A model generated the notes under the pieces. It was not told the origin of the DNA. It saw only the letters and a program-made list of their open reading frames with translations, and made no database searches. Made by a program: the position numbers and the translations under genes. Of a DNA stretch of 64,000 nt, positions 35,351-44,701 are shown piece after piece. The first letter of the stretch is position 1. Every line of letters begins with the position of its first letter. The DNA comes from SG8-4 sp964598225 (GTDB lineage Bacteria > Planctomycetota > Phycisphaerae > Sedimentisphaerales > Anaerobacaceae): positions 1 through 64,000 of the forward strand of contig CAZRBG010000029.1 in the NCBI GenBank assembly GCA_964598225.1. Reading direction: 5' to 3'.

Positions 35351-37087
35351 TTAATCTACTGCTTCGCCTTCTGTCTGTGTAATTCTCACAACTTCAGCCG
35401 GCGTTGTTACTCCGTTGAAAACCTTAAGCTTGCCGTCGTGCATCAGGGTTCTCATTCCCGCTGCTTTGGCAGCCCTTCTCAACTCGGTGGTCGGCGACCT
35501 CTGGAATGCCAGCTCTCTGATTTCATTGTTCATCTCGAACATCTCAAATATGGCGATTCTACCCTTATACCCGCTGTTCTGGCATTGCGAGCATCCGGCT
35601 CCCTTGTACGGGGGATGTTTAGCGGCCTCCTCGGGCGTGATCCCGAGCGACTCCAAATGCTCCTTGTTAGGATTTTCGTCTACCACTCTGCATTTCTTGC
35701 AGATGACCCTGACCAGCCGCTGTGCCATGATCGCCTGGATCGAGCTGGCTACGAGAAACGGCTTGACGCCCATATCGATCAGACGCGTAATAGCACTCGG
35801 GGCATCGTTTGTGTGCAGCGTGCTGAACACGAGGTGGCCCGTCAGTGCCGCCTGGATTGCAATGTCCGCCACGATTCCGTCTCGAATCTCACCGACCAGG
35901 ATTATGTTGGGCGCCTGTCGAAGCATCGCCCTGAGAATCTTGTCGAATGAAAGATCGATTTCGTCACGGACCTGGCATTGGTTCATCCCGGCGAAGTTGT
36001 ATTCCACCGGGTCCTCGGCGGTAATGATCTTCTTGTCGGGCTTGTTGAGTTCCTGTAATGCGGCGTACAGTGTTGTTGTTTTGCCGCTACCGGTTGGGCC
36101 TGTGACCAGGAAGATGCCGTTCGGTCTCTTGATGATTTGCTGGAATTGCTCGTAGTTGTCTTGCTCGAATCCAAGGGATTCGATACCGATGTTTACAGCA
36201 TCCGGGCGCAGAATACGCAGCACGATGCTGGGTCCGTGAACGCCGGGCAGGGAAGAGACACGAAAGTCGATGTCTTGGCCGGCGATCTCGCGCTTGATAC
36301 GACCGTCCTGCGGCAGCCTCTTCTCGGCAATATCCATCCCCGAAAGAATCTTAAAACGTGTAAGCAGCGGCGGCTGCATTGTCTTGGGAATATTGTCTCT
36401 TTCCATACATACGCCGTCGACGCGGTATCTCACACGGACTCGATCTGACATCGGTTCGATATGGATATCGCTGGCTCGCATGTGATAGGCGTTGTCGATA
36501 ATCAGGTTCACGAGCTTGATGATCGGGGCGTCGTCTTCGGGGTCGGCGGCTTGGGCGCGAAGAGTTTCCGCCGCTAATTCGTCGCCGACTTCGGCAAGCT
36601 CAGCGGCAGTGGCGTCGATACTGTGCTTGAGCCTGTCGTCGTCCTCTTCGGTAACCTCTTCAAACGAATCTTCGAGATATTCGCTGATCTTAGTGGCGCT
36701 GGCCAGATAGAATTTCGGCTCGGAATTAAGGCGAAAGCGAATAGCGTCCATCATTTCCAGATCCGACGGATCGCTTATGATCACCTTGAGTGTGCCGTTG
36801 CTCATATCCATCGGGATGATGTTGTGCCGCTTGACGACTTCTTCGGGCAGCGCCTTTGCGGCCTCAGGGGAAATCGATGCAGTAGCAGGGTTTATGTATT
36901 CCATGCCGAATTGCTTGGCGAGGCATTTTGTCAGCTTTTCTTCGTCGATAAGGCCTTTTTCGAGTAGAATTTCACCGACGCGCTTATTGTTGCTCTTTGA
37001 CGCTTTTATTGCGTCTATCAGGGCCTGTTTTTCCACAAGCCCGGCCTTATAAATTATTTCGCCGATTTTCCTGCGTTTTTGTGCCAT
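35351..37087 (-). CDS. pilB: PilB/GspE-type assembly ATPase
   Basis: A 578-residue protein. ATG 37087 has GAGGAG five bases upstream (the longer frame to 37126 lacks support). Paired MshEN-like N-terminal domains (KIGEIIYKAGLVEKQALIDA; VGEILLEKGLIDEEKLTKCL), Walker A VTGPTGSGKTTTLYAAL, Asp box TAEDPVEYN, Walker B APNIILVGEIRD (the usual Asp-Pro-Asp is Ala-Pro-Asn), tetracysteine CKKC ... CSQC. Walker Lys and the GEIRD glutamate are intact. Downstream pilT suggests a type IV pilus extension motor; it could also serve a second T2SS. Confidence 0.92.
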   Translation of the reverse strand: MAQKRRKIGEIIYKAGLVEKQALIDAIKASKSNNKRVGEILLEKGLIDEEKLTKCLAKQFGMEYINPATASISPEAAKALPEEVVKRHNIIPMDMSNGTLKVIISDPSDLEMMDAIRFRLNSEPKFYLASATKISEYLEDSFEEVTEEDDDRLKHSIDATAAELAEVGDELAAETLRAQAADPEDDAPIIKLVNLIIDNAYHMRASDIHIEPMSDRVRVRYRVDGVCMERDNIPKTMQPPLLTRFKILSGMDIAEKRLPQDGRIKREIAGQDIDFRVSSLPGVHGPSIVLRILRPDAVNIGIESLGFEQDNYEQFQQIIKRPNGIFLVTGPTGSGKTTTLYAALQELNKPDKKIITAEDPVEYNFAGMNQCQVRDEIDLSFDKILRAMLRQAPNIILVGEIRDGIVADIAIQAALTGHLVFSTLHTNDAPSAITRLIDMGVKPFLVASSIQAIMAQRLVRVICKKCRVVDENPNKEHLESLGITPEEAAKHPPYKGAGCSQCQNSGYKGRIAIFEMFEMNNEIRELAFQRSPTTELRRAAKAAGMRTLMHDGKLKVFNGVTTPAEVVRITQTEGEAVD

Positions 37088-37150
37088 AATCTCCTCAGAG
37101 TAACCAACATGCCCCAGTCGCCCCAATTATACCATTTCCGGCGCACATAG

Positions 37151-38389
37151 TCAATCTTTCAATTGCAGGCGGAGCATATTCAGAGCTGTCTGCGCCGATC
37201 TCAACCTTACGAAACGCCGCTCATGAGTGAATACGCATCGCTTCGTATCGCAGCCTCGATCAGAATCTACACTAATGTATACAAGTCCTGCGGGTTTTTG
37301 TTCGGTTCCTCCGCCCGGGCCCGCGATGCCGGTTATGCCGACTGCAAAATCAGTGCGAGCTTTCTCTCTGGCGCCATGAGCCATTGCACCGGCGACCTGC
37401 TCGCTGACCGCGCCATAACGCTCAATCAACTCCGCCGCCACGCCTAATTCGCTTGTTTTGGCCTCATTGCTGTAGGTTACCCATCCGCGGCTAAAGTATT
37501 CGCTCGCTCCGGGAACATCGGTTATCAGCTTGGCAAGCAGTCCGCCCGTGCAGGATTCGGCCGCAGCGACGCTCTTGCCGAGCCGACTGAGCCTCTCGCC
37601 AACTACCTCGGCCAGAGTCTGCTCGCCTGTGCCGTAAATAACCTCTCCGAGACTTTGCCGCAGCAATTCCTCGTCTTTCAGTACCATGCGCTCAGCGGTC
37701 TCGACGTCCTTGGCTGTGGCCGACACGTGCAGAGTAATCACTCCGTAATGGATGGTAGAGTTGATCAGCGGATTTCGCCCCCGCTCCATGATCGGGCCGA
37801 GCTTCTGGGCGATTGTGGATTCGCCGGTCCCAAAACAGCGAAGCTTCCTGACCGAAACGGCCTGCCCTCCCGCAAGCCGCCGCAGCTCGGACAGAACCGA
37901 CTCGGCAAACATCTGCTTCATTTCCGGCGGCACACCGGGCATGGCAAAGAACACTTTGCCGTTCCTTTCAGCCCTGATTCCCGGCGCCGTGCCCCGATTG
38001 TTCGGCAGAGCCTTCGCCCCGGCCGGTAAATGCGCCTGAATCTCATTCGTTGTCACCATCTTGAGATTGCGCCGTGTGAAATATTCGCGTATACTTACCA
38101 GAAGCTCGCTGTCAAGTTTCAGTTCGACGTTGAGGAATTCTGCCAGCGCCTGTCTTGTTAAATCATCTTCGGTGGGACCAAGACCGCCGGTTAGTATAAC
38201 CACATCGGCTTCGTCACTTGCCCGCTCCAACGCCCGTACAATTCGCTCGATCTCATCGCGCGCCGAATAGGAGCTGACCACGGGCATCCCGATTGAAAGC
38301 AGCTCGGAACTGATATGCGCAGCATTAGTGTCAACCGTCTCACCGGCCAGAATCTCATTACCAATACTGACAATGCTTGCCTGCTTCAT
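37151..38389 (-). CDS. cinA: CinA nicotinamide-nucleotide amidase / MoCF-domain protein
   Basis: A 412-residue two-domain CinA. The N-terminal MoCF/molybdopterin-binding-like domain has VSIGNEILAGETVDTNAAHI, ILTGGLGPTEDDLTRQALAE and NRGTAPGIRAE; the C-terminal amidase domain has VAAAESCTGGLLAKLITDVP and VGITGIAGPGGGTEQKPAGL. It acts in pyridine-nucleotide salvage, deamidating NMN. Full length for the family. The start ATG overlaps the last codon region of the antitoxin-like gene (38386-38389). Confidence 0.95.
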   Translation of the reverse strand: MKQASIVSIGNEILAGETVDTNAAHISSELLSIGMPVVSSYSARDEIERIVRALERASDEADVVILTGGLGPTEDDLTRQALAEFLNVELKLDSELLVSIREYFTRRNLKMVTTNEIQAHLPAGAKALPNNRGTAPGIRAERNGKVFFAMPGVPPEMKQMFAESVLSELRRLAGGQAVSVRKLRCFGTGESTIAQKLGPIMERGRNPLINSTIHYGVITLHVSATAKDVETAERMVLKDEELLRQSLGEVIYGTGEQTLAEVVGERLSRLGKSVAAAESCTGGLLAKLITDVPGASEYFSRGWVTYSNEAKTSELGVAAELIERYGAVSEQVAGAMAHGAREKARTDFAVGITGIAGPGGGTEQKPAGLVYISVDSDRGCDTKRCVFTHERRFVRLRSAQTALNMLRLQLKD

Positions 38390-38574
38390 AACAGCGGAAT
38401 TCTAATCTTCGCTTGATCTGCAAGTCTATTCAAAACATCTTCAGAGTTTGCAAACGCTTGTTCCCACTTCTTTTCTGCCCTAAGTTCATTTAATAGCTGT
38501 TTAGCAAGTACATTCTGTTCAAATTCTGGCAGCTTTGACGCTTCTTCAAATGCCTTTTCCAGAAGCTCTGTCAT
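38386..38574 (-). CDS. Orphan antitoxin-like protein
   Basis: A 62-residue protein; the ATG at 38574 has GGAGA six bases upstream. TELLEKAFEEASKLPEFEQN then AKQLLNELRAEKKWEQAF resembles short antitoxins that sit before RelE/ParE-type toxins. The usual C-terminus (…LADEAL…RAGKT…) is replaced by LADQAKIRIPLL, and no toxin gene follows; cinA begins immediately. It is likely a partner-less or truncated antitoxin. Confidence 0.6.
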   Translation of the reverse strand: MTELLEKAFEEASKLPEFEQNVLAKQLLNELRAEKKWEQAFANSEDVLNRLADQAKIRIPLL

Positions 38575-38631
38575 GTTTCATCTCCAAAGTATATACACGG
38601 CTAATGATGTTTATATGATTTTAAGTTGCAC

Positions 38632-39417
38632 CTAAGGCTTCGGCAATCGTTTCTTTTCGGCTTCTGTCGGGGGGTAATCTGTGAAGGTCGCCCACATGCC
38701 GGGCCTTCCGGTGTCCCATGCCTCTTTGTTGAAAACCTTTTCCTTTTTCCTGTACTCGGCATGGCCGTCGTAAAAGGCCAGGCTGACGCCGTCGCTGTGG
38801 CGGTAGAGAGTGGGGCCGTCGCAGCCGACCTGCTTGTAAGGCGTGATCGTGTCCTGGCCGAGCACGTCCCATCCAACCTCATAATCGGCGCCTTTCCACC
38901 ATAGCCACCAATCGTGGCTCTCGGTGAAGATCAGTTCGTTCGCCGGGTTGGGAACGGTCGTGTTCTTGTGGCCGGCGTAGCCAATGCCGAACCAGTCGGA
39001 GAAGTACCAGTCGGTCAGGTTGTAGCCGTAGCTGATCCACGAGTCCCACTGGCTGTCGCGGATTTCTTTCTTGGCAATTCTGTCGCTGGGGCAGAGGAAT
39101 TTTTTGGGCGCGTGCCATTGCTCGTTTGTGACGACGCCTCTGGGTTTGTAGCCGCACAATTCCCGAAATTGCTTGTTGGCGGGCCAGTAGCGATTGTCGC
39201 CCTGCGTTCTGTCCATAATCGGCACGTACCAGCCGTCATTGCCGTCGGCATAGAGCGTATTTGCCAGGCCCATCGTCTTGATGTTATTGGCGCAGACGAT
39301 CCGCTTGCCTTGCTCTCTGACCCTCTGCAAAGCCGGCATCAATATCCCCATCAAAATCGCAATAATAGCGATAACGACCAGAAGCTCAATTAATGTAAAA
39401 CCTCTCTTCATTCCCAT
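38632..39417 (-). CDS. Prepilin-type protein with H-x-DG-like C-terminal domain
   Basis: A 261-residue protein starting at ATG 39417; a longer frame to 39483 only adds residues before the leader. MGMKRGFTLIELLVVIAIIA then LMGILMPALQRVREQGKR is a classic prepilin leader. The C-terminus has YRHSDGVSLAFYDGHAEYR, the DUF1559 / H-x9-DG signature so abundant in planctomycetes. No gsp or pil gene adjoins it. It is likely exported and assembled or surface-attached; function unknown. Confidence 0.82.
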   Translation of the reverse strand: MGMKRGFTLIELLVVIAIIAILMGILMPALQRVREQGKRIVCANNIKTMGLANTLYADGNDGWYVPIMDRTQGDNRYWPANKQFRELCGYKPRGVVTNEQWHAPKKFLCPSDRIAKKEIRDSQWDSWISYGYNLTDWYFSDWFGIGYAGHKNTTVPNPANELIFTESHDWWLWWKGADYEVGWDVLGQDTITPYKQVGCDGPTLYRHSDGVSLAFYDGHAEYRKKEKVFNKEAWDTGRPGMWATFTDYPPTEAEKKRLPKP

Positions 39418-39579
39418 TTCAGTCTGCCCCCTGTAACCTTGTCTTAAACAGCCCACCCCCTGTCTCATAAGAGCGCAATCCACACTCAGCCACCTCGCCG
39501 AGCAACTTGTTTACATCCTATCAAATCCAGCCTGATAATTCAAGTTCTATCGGCTTCTACTTCGTATTTCTCCCGGGAT

Positions 39580-40350
39580 TCAGTCTGTTTTGACGATCAA
39601 GCCCGGAATCGCCGCCTTCAATCGAGCCACGCCTTTGGGCGTAACAAGCGTTCCCTGCAGATCTACTCTCCTCATTTGCTTCAGTTTTTTCAAATGTTCG
39701 AGTCCTTTATCAGTCACCAGGGTCAAGTTGAGATTCAAATACGTAATGCTCTTAAAGCCGGAAAGCATAGCGAGTTCCTTATCCGTAATACCAGTACGTT
39801 CAAGACCGAGAGTTTCTAATTTCTTCAGTCCCTCCAGGTGCTCCAGTCCGGCGTCGCTTATTGCTATCCTCTCCAGCCACAAACTCCGCAGCTTGGTCAA
39901 CTTCCCGAGATGCTGTAGACCGTCATCGGTAATTTGCATATCTTGTAGAAACACAAATTGAAGGTTCGAAAGTCTCTCAAGATGTGATAGGCCCGCATCT
40001 GTCACATACGTTCCAAAAAGAAAGACCCCACGTATCGAATTGATCTTTGCCACATTCGCCAAGTCCTCGTCGGTGGCGGTCTTCGAATCGAACTGGATAA
40101 TCCGTTTCGGCACGGGCAGATTCCATTTATCTGCTAATTTACGAAACCAGACAGGTCCTATCGTCTGTTCCCGAAACGAATTGCCCTCCTTTTTCAGAAC
40201 ATCGAGTTGGCTTTCAGTCCACCCGCAATACGCGAGCCAGGTCATAGTCGCCGCCAATACAACCGCCAGCGGGACTAACCCTGCGACCCACTTTCGCTTG
40301 TGCGGTTTCGAGCGTTCTGTTTCTTCGATTACAGGTTCTTCCTCTTGCAC
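39580..40350 (-). CDS. Membrane-anchored leucine-rich repeat protein
   Basis: A 256-residue protein. Acidic N-terminus, then one membrane segment (WVAGLVPLAVVLAATMTWLA), then five or so leucine-rich repeats of the planctomycete type with T-IT/VTD-xGL: YVTDAGLSHLERLSNLQF, QITDDGLQHLGKLTKLRSLW, AISDAGLEHLEGLKKLETLG, LVTDKGLEHLKKLKQMRR. It probably mediates protein contact outside the membrane. No partner gene is evident. Confidence 0.8.
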   Translation of the reverse strand: MQEEEPVIEETERSKPHKRKWVAGLVPLAVVLAATMTWLAYCGWTESQLDVLKKEGNSFREQTIGPVWFRKLADKWNLPVPKRIIQFDSKTATDEDLANVAKINSIRGVFLFGTYVTDAGLSHLERLSNLQFVFLQDMQITDDGLQHLGKLTKLRSLWLERIAISDAGLEHLEGLKKLETLGLERTGITDKELAMLSGFKSITYLNLNLTLVTDKGLEHLKKLKQMRRVDLQGTLVTPKGVARLKAAIPGLIVKTD

Positions 40351-40476
40351 GATGCTCTCCTGTGGCAGAGCGCTTCGGCTGTGCTATCGCCTGCGTGCGT
40401 GACGTCAGTGTTTGTCATTCCTGAGAAGGCAGAAATGACAACGTCGGGTTTCCTTGCTTTTTTTCGTAGAGCGCTT

Positions 40477-41295
40477 TTATCCCCTGCTTTTGCCGCCGGA
40501 GACGTTTATGACTGTGCCGTGAATGTAGCCGGCGCGTTCGGATGCTAAGAAGCATACTGTACTTGCGACTTCGGTGAGCTTGCCGGTTCTTCCTAACGGG
40601 ATGGAGGCCTGCTCGTATTTCTTGCGGAACTCTTCCACTGTGATGCCGCGAGTATATGCTACGGCACGTTCGTATTCTTCCGAGCGCAGGGCGGTCGCCT
40701 CGACGATTCCCGGAGCGACGCCGACCACCCTGATATTGTGCCTGCCGAGTTCTTTCGCCCAGGAGCGGGTCAGGGAATAGATCGCCCCTTTGGTCGCGGC
40801 GTAAACGCTCTGGCCCTCTGAGCCTTCCAGGCCGGATTCGGAGGTCATATTGATGATTGTGCCGCCTTTGCCGGACCCGATCATTACTCTGGCGGCCGCC
40901 TGGGCACACAGGGCGTATCCCTTCTGGTTTATCGCGATCATCTTGTCCCAGATTTCTTCGGTAAGTTCCTCTTTGCCCGCCGGATCGACGAGCAGCCGCG
41001 GGATGAGAATACCGGCATTATTTACGAGAATATCGATCCTGCCGAAGGCGTCCATCGCGGCCCGGACCATAGCGTCCACGCTTGTTTTGCTGGAAACGTC
41101 GGTTTTTGTAGCGATATGTTCTCCACCGAAGCGGTCCTTGAGTTCTACTGTTAGTTTCTCGGCTCCTTCAACGTTTATGTCGGCCACAACGAGTTTCACT
41201 CCAACCTCCGCCAGGCCTTCGCAGCATGCCCTGCCGATGCCCAAGGCGCCGCCGGTTACGATAGCAACTTTATCTTCCAAATTCAGCCAGCTCAT
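40477..41295 (-). CDS. Short-chain dehydrogenase/reductase
   Basis: A 272-residue Rossmann-fold oxidoreductase. Start ATG 41295 with GGAG upstream; the ATG at 41322 is possible. Cofactor motif VTGGALGIGRACCEGLAEVG, D of VVADIN (suggesting NAD(H)), NNAGI, catalytic Ser in TSESG and Tyr-x3-Lys in YAATKGA, C-terminal GYIHGTVINVSGGK. The substrate is likely a sugar alcohol or similar, in view of the sorbitol-dehydrogenase-like neighbour. The two are consecutive on the same strand, 112 bases apart. Confidence 0.9.
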   Translation of the reverse strand: MSWLNLEDKVAIVTGGALGIGRACCEGLAEVGVKLVVADINVEGAEKLTVELKDRFGGEHIATKTDVSSKTSVDAMVRAAMDAFGRIDILVNNAGILIPRLLVDPAGKEELTEEIWDKMIAINQKGYALCAQAAARVMIGSGKGGTIINMTSESGLEGSEGQSVYAATKGAIYSLTRSWAKELGRHNIRVVGVAPGIVEATALRSEEYERAVAYTRGITVEEFRKKYEQASIPLGRTGKLTEVASTVCFLASERAGYIHGTVINVSGGKSRG

Positions 41296-41407
41296 TGGCT
41301 TGTAATCTCCAAAAGTCGTCATTGTGAGCGAGGCGAAGCAATCTCAACTGTTCGACACCACAAGATTGCCACAGCCTTTGAAAATAAGGCCCCGCAATGA
41401 CAGGATT

Positions 41408-42442
41408 CTAAACTTGAATCATCGCCTTGACCACGCCGTCTTGATACTCGGCCACAAGCTCGAACGCTTCCTGCGTTTCGTCGATGCCGAAATGATGTGT
41501 TATCATGAAGTCAACGTCGACTTTGCCCGATCCGATCAAGTCAATCGCCTTCTGCGTGCATTGATTTTGCCTTCTTATGTTGACTATGGTGATTTCTTTT
41601 CTGCGTATCAGGTCGATGGCCATGGAGACTCTATCGAAACGCGGAATACCGGTGAGAATCAGCGTGCCGCCGCCTCTGAGCAGACCGACGCACTGATCGA
41701 CGGTTTCCTGCTGACCCGCACACTCGAATGCGACGTCAATGCCGTCAGGCTGCTGGTTTCGGATTTCTCCGACGATGTCCCGCTCGTCCGGATGGCCGAC
41801 CCAGGTTGCCCCGGCACGCCGGGCTACCTCGATACGTTCCGGGATTTTCTCGGTCATGTAGCAGGCGTTTATGTTTTCAGCTTTCGCACTGACGAAAGTG
41901 CACAGGCCGATTGGACCTGCACCGAGGATTGCGACATTGGCGTTTTCCGGCAATTTCGCCTGCTGGACCGAGTAGGCGCCGATCGAGAGCGGTTCGCACA
42001 TGACGGCCTGCTCGAGATTGATTGCTCCATGCGTTGGATAACAGGCCTCCTGAGGCATCACGATGTATTCGCACAGGCATCCCGGGCCTTGGCCGGGAGT
42101 ACCGAGAAAGGTAAGATTGTAACATGTATTCTCTCGACCTAACTTGCACTGGGCGCAGTCATAGCAGGAAACAGCCGGGTCAATCGCGACCTCATCGCCC
42201 ACCTTGACGCGGGTTACGGATTTGCCTACCGCCTGGACGATTCCGGCACACTCGTGGCCCGTGATGTACGGATACTCGACTACTTGAGAGCCGATTCGAC
42301 CGGTTTCATAATAGTGTACGTCCGAACCGCAGACACCGACTCTTTCGATCTTGAGCAGGACGTCTGTGTCTTTCTCAATTTTAGGCTCCGGCACGTCGCG
42401 TATTTCCATCTGCCGCAAGCCAGTCAACATGACAGCCTTCAT
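41408..42442 (-). CDS. Zinc-dependent alcohol dehydrogenase (sorbitol-dehydrogenase type)
   Basis: A 344-residue medium-chain dehydrogenase. ATG 42442 has GGAG about ten bases upstream; the longer frame to 42484 is unsupported. Catalytic zinc region GVCGSDVHYY, GHECAGIVQAVG; structural zinc CYDCAQCKLGRENTC; NAD fold GAGPIGLCTFV. It most resembles polyol dehydrogenases (sorbitol/L-iditol, xylitol). The next gene downstream is an SDR, so a polyol catabolic pair is plausible. Confidence 0.9.
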   Translation of the reverse strand: MKAVMLTGLRQMEIRDVPEPKIEKDTDVLLKIERVGVCGSDVHYYETGRIGSQVVEYPYITGHECAGIVQAVGKSVTRVKVGDEVAIDPAVSCYDCAQCKLGRENTCYNLTFLGTPGQGPGCLCEYIVMPQEACYPTHGAINLEQAVMCEPLSIGAYSVQQAKLPENANVAILGAGPIGLCTFVSAKAENINACYMTEKIPERIEVARRAGATWVGHPDERDIVGEIRNQQPDGIDVAFECAGQQETVDQCVGLLRGGGTLILTGIPRFDRVSMAIDLIRRKEITIVNIRRQNQCTQKAIDLIGSGKVDVDFMITHHFGIDETQEAFELVAEYQDGVVKAMIQV

Positions 42443-42549
42443 GTATTTCTCCAACAATGATTTCCAGAGTCTGACGATAACCACTTACGTCGAGCTTTGC
42501 TCAACGAGGGAAGAACTCTTATAGCAGAAGATGGGGTTTCTGGCCAGCG

Positions 42550-43359
42550 TTATTTGGCGGGGAGTACTTTTATCTCGAAGAGTTTCGGCCAGTTTTTGCC
42601 GGTTACGAAGAGGCGGTTGTCGTTCGGATCGTATGCTATGCCGCTGAAGACGTCGATTTGTGCCCTCAAGTTCTTTTTGTCAAGAATGCCCGTGCAGTCT
42701 ATCCAGCCGAGGACTCGGCCCGTGTTCGGATCGATACGGCCGATGCGGTCTCCGGGCCAGACGTTGGCATAGATTTGTCCCTCGACATACTCCAACTCGT
42801 TGAGCCACCAGATTTCTTTTTCCTCTTCGAGCACCATTACCTTGGAAACGCGTTTGAGCGAGTTGGGATCCAGGAAATAGAGCATAGGTGTGCCGTCGCT
42901 CATGATCAGGTTCTCGCCGTCGTGAGTAAGGCCCCAGCCCTCGGTCGGATATGTAAATTTGTGGAGCAGTTCGAATGTTTCTTTGTCGTATACAAATCCT
43001 GTTTTTGAGCGATACGTCAGTTGATAGATACGTTCGCCGAAGATGGTGATACCTTCGCCGAAGTATTCATCCGGCAATTTTCGGCTTCGAAGAACCTCCC
43101 CGGTTTTCAAATCTACCTTGCGCAATTCGGATTGCCCTTTGAGCCCGGTTCCTTCGTACAGGAAACCATCCTCGAAGACCAGACCCTGCGTGAAGGCGTT
43201 CGGATCGTGATGGAAGGTATTAACGATCTTATATGTCCAAACTCGCGAGGTGTCGGACTCGCGTCCGTGAAGGGCGAATATAGCCAGACCCGCCGCCAAA
43301 ATCGCGACAAACGACGCCAGGGACAACTTTAGTGACCGCTTCACGATTATCCTCTCCAA
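42550..43359 (-). CDS. Glutaminyl-peptide cyclotransferase
   Basis: A 269-residue protein with an N-terminal signal anchor (LSLASFVAILAAGLAIFA). Beta-propeller-like glutamine cyclotransferase motifs: NAFTQGLVFEDGFLYEGTGL, GQSELRKVDL, EGWGLTHDGENLIMSDGT, WWLNELEYVEGQIYANVWPG, GRVLGWID. It catalyses N-terminal pyroglutamate formation on exported proteins. It is 12 bases from the ychF-like stop and may share its transcript. Confidence 0.9.
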   Translation of the reverse strand: MERIIVKRSLKLSLASFVAILAAGLAIFALHGRESDTSRVWTYKIVNTFHHDPNAFTQGLVFEDGFLYEGTGLKGQSELRKVDLKTGEVLRSRKLPDEYFGEGITIFGERIYQLTYRSKTGFVYDKETFELLHKFTYPTEGWGLTHDGENLIMSDGTPMLYFLDPNSLKRVSKVMVLEEEKEIWWLNELEYVEGQIYANVWPGDRIGRIDPNTGRVLGWIDCTGILDKKNLRAQIDVFSGIAYDPNDNRLFVTGKNWPKLFEIKVLPAK

Positions 43360-43370
43360 GCAATGTCGTG

Positions 43371-44441
43371 CTAAACGTTAAACCTGAAATTGATGATGTC
43401 GCCATCCTGAACTACGTAATCTTTTCCTTCGAGCCGAATCTTGCCTGCGGCTTTGAGAGCCTTTTCGTCGCCGTATTCCTTCAGCTCATCGAAGCTGAAT
43501 GTCTCGGCTCTGATGAAGCCGCGTTTGATGTCGCTGTGAACCTTGCCCGCCGCGTCGAGCGCGACGGTACCTTTCTTTATCGGCCAGGCGCGGAGCTCGT
43601 CTGAACCGATAGTCAGGAAGCTGATCAGGCCCAGGGCCGAATAACAACTCGCGACGAATTTGCTCGCCGCCGATTCGGTGATGCCCATATCCGCCATGAA
43701 CTCGGCTCTGCTCTCGTCGTCCAGCTGAGACAGCTCTTGCTCTAACTTGGCGCAGATCGTAATCACCGGTGTCCCATTTTCAAGCCGATCCGAAAGGTCG
43801 AATTTCTCATCCAATTGATCTTCTCCGACGTTGACAGCGACCACCACGGGCCGCAGCGTCAGGAATCCGAGAGACTTGATTATTGCGTGTTCGGCTTCGT
43901 TCTCGATAGCCGAGCTGATCGGTTTTTCGGCTTCAATTGCTGCCTGCAATTTCTTCTGCACGGCCAGTTCGGCTTTATCCTTCGCCTGAGTTTTGGTGGG
44001 CTTGTGGACCTGCTTTTCGAGTTTTTCGATCCGCGTGGTTACAAGCTCCAGATCTGACAGCAGCAGTTCGGTCTGCAGCTCGGCAAGATCTCCGGCCGGG
44101 TCTATTCTGTTTCGGTAGGGGGGTACTGCGGGGTTATCGAACGCCCTAACTACCAGAACCAACAGATCGACGGTCCGTATCTCGCCAATCAATCTTCGAG
44201 CCGCGGCCCGGCCGTGGTCGTCGGTAAAGTTGAAGCCCGGCACGTCCAGACAATCAATCGTGGCGTGCGTTATTTTCTTGGGCTTAGAGTACTCGGCAAG
44301 CCACCCGAATCTCTCGTCCGGCACCGGCACGATAGCCTCAGCAATGGCAGTCGAACCCGGCGGGGGAACCTCTTTGCCCGTCAGACTCGCCAGAATCGTG
44401 CTCTTACCCGACTGAAGCAGGCCAAGTAATGCTACTTTCAT
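43371..44441 (-). CDS. ychF: YchF-family GTPase/ATPase
   Basis: A 356-residue P-loop protein of the Obg/YchF group. G1 reads GLLQSGKST, an unusual form of the usual GLPNVGKST; G3 DVPGF; the G4 position NVGED follows the NxxE pattern that gives YchF preference for ATP. Coiled-coil arm region from about 130 to 190; C-terminal TGS-like domain (AFSFDELKEYG-like, KAAGKIRLEGKDYVVQDGDI). It binds the ribosome in characterised relatives. Confidence 0.88.
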   Translation of the reverse strand: MKVALLGLLQSGKSTILASLTGKEVPPPGSTAIAEAIVPVPDERFGWLAEYSKPKKITHATIDCLDVPGFNFTDDHGRAAARRLIGEIRTVDLLVLVVRAFDNPAVPPYRNRIDPAGDLAELQTELLLSDLELVTTRIEKLEKQVHKPTKTQAKDKAELAVQKKLQAAIEAEKPISSAIENEAEHAIIKSLGFLTLRPVVVAVNVGEDQLDEKFDLSDRLENGTPVITICAKLEQELSQLDDESRAEFMADMGITESAASKFVASCYSALGLISFLTIGSDELRAWPIKKGTVALDAAGKVHSDIKRGFIRAETFSFDELKEYGDEKALKAAGKIRLEGKDYVVQDGDIINFRFNV

Positions 44442-44701
44442 TACATTTCACTTTCTCATTCGCACCTGAAGGCTTAAAGTGTACGCCGTGTTTCACGTAC
44501 TACGGACAACTAATAGCCATAATATACCAGCGATGCGGCTCAATGCAAAGATTCAAACTTTGCTTTGCTTGGTTGTCTACTTACTCATTATGATTGAAAA
44601 ATCGCGCAACTTGATTTCTGTTACTGTCCCACACTTTGGGCGATAACAATTTTTTCAGAATTTTCTGCACCTATCCGGGATTGGTGTGGTATAAAAGAGT
44701 T

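Noticed and set aside
41324..42142. 272-codon plus-strand frame
   Set aside because: Antisense to the zinc dehydrogenase, which has complete zinc and NAD motifs.
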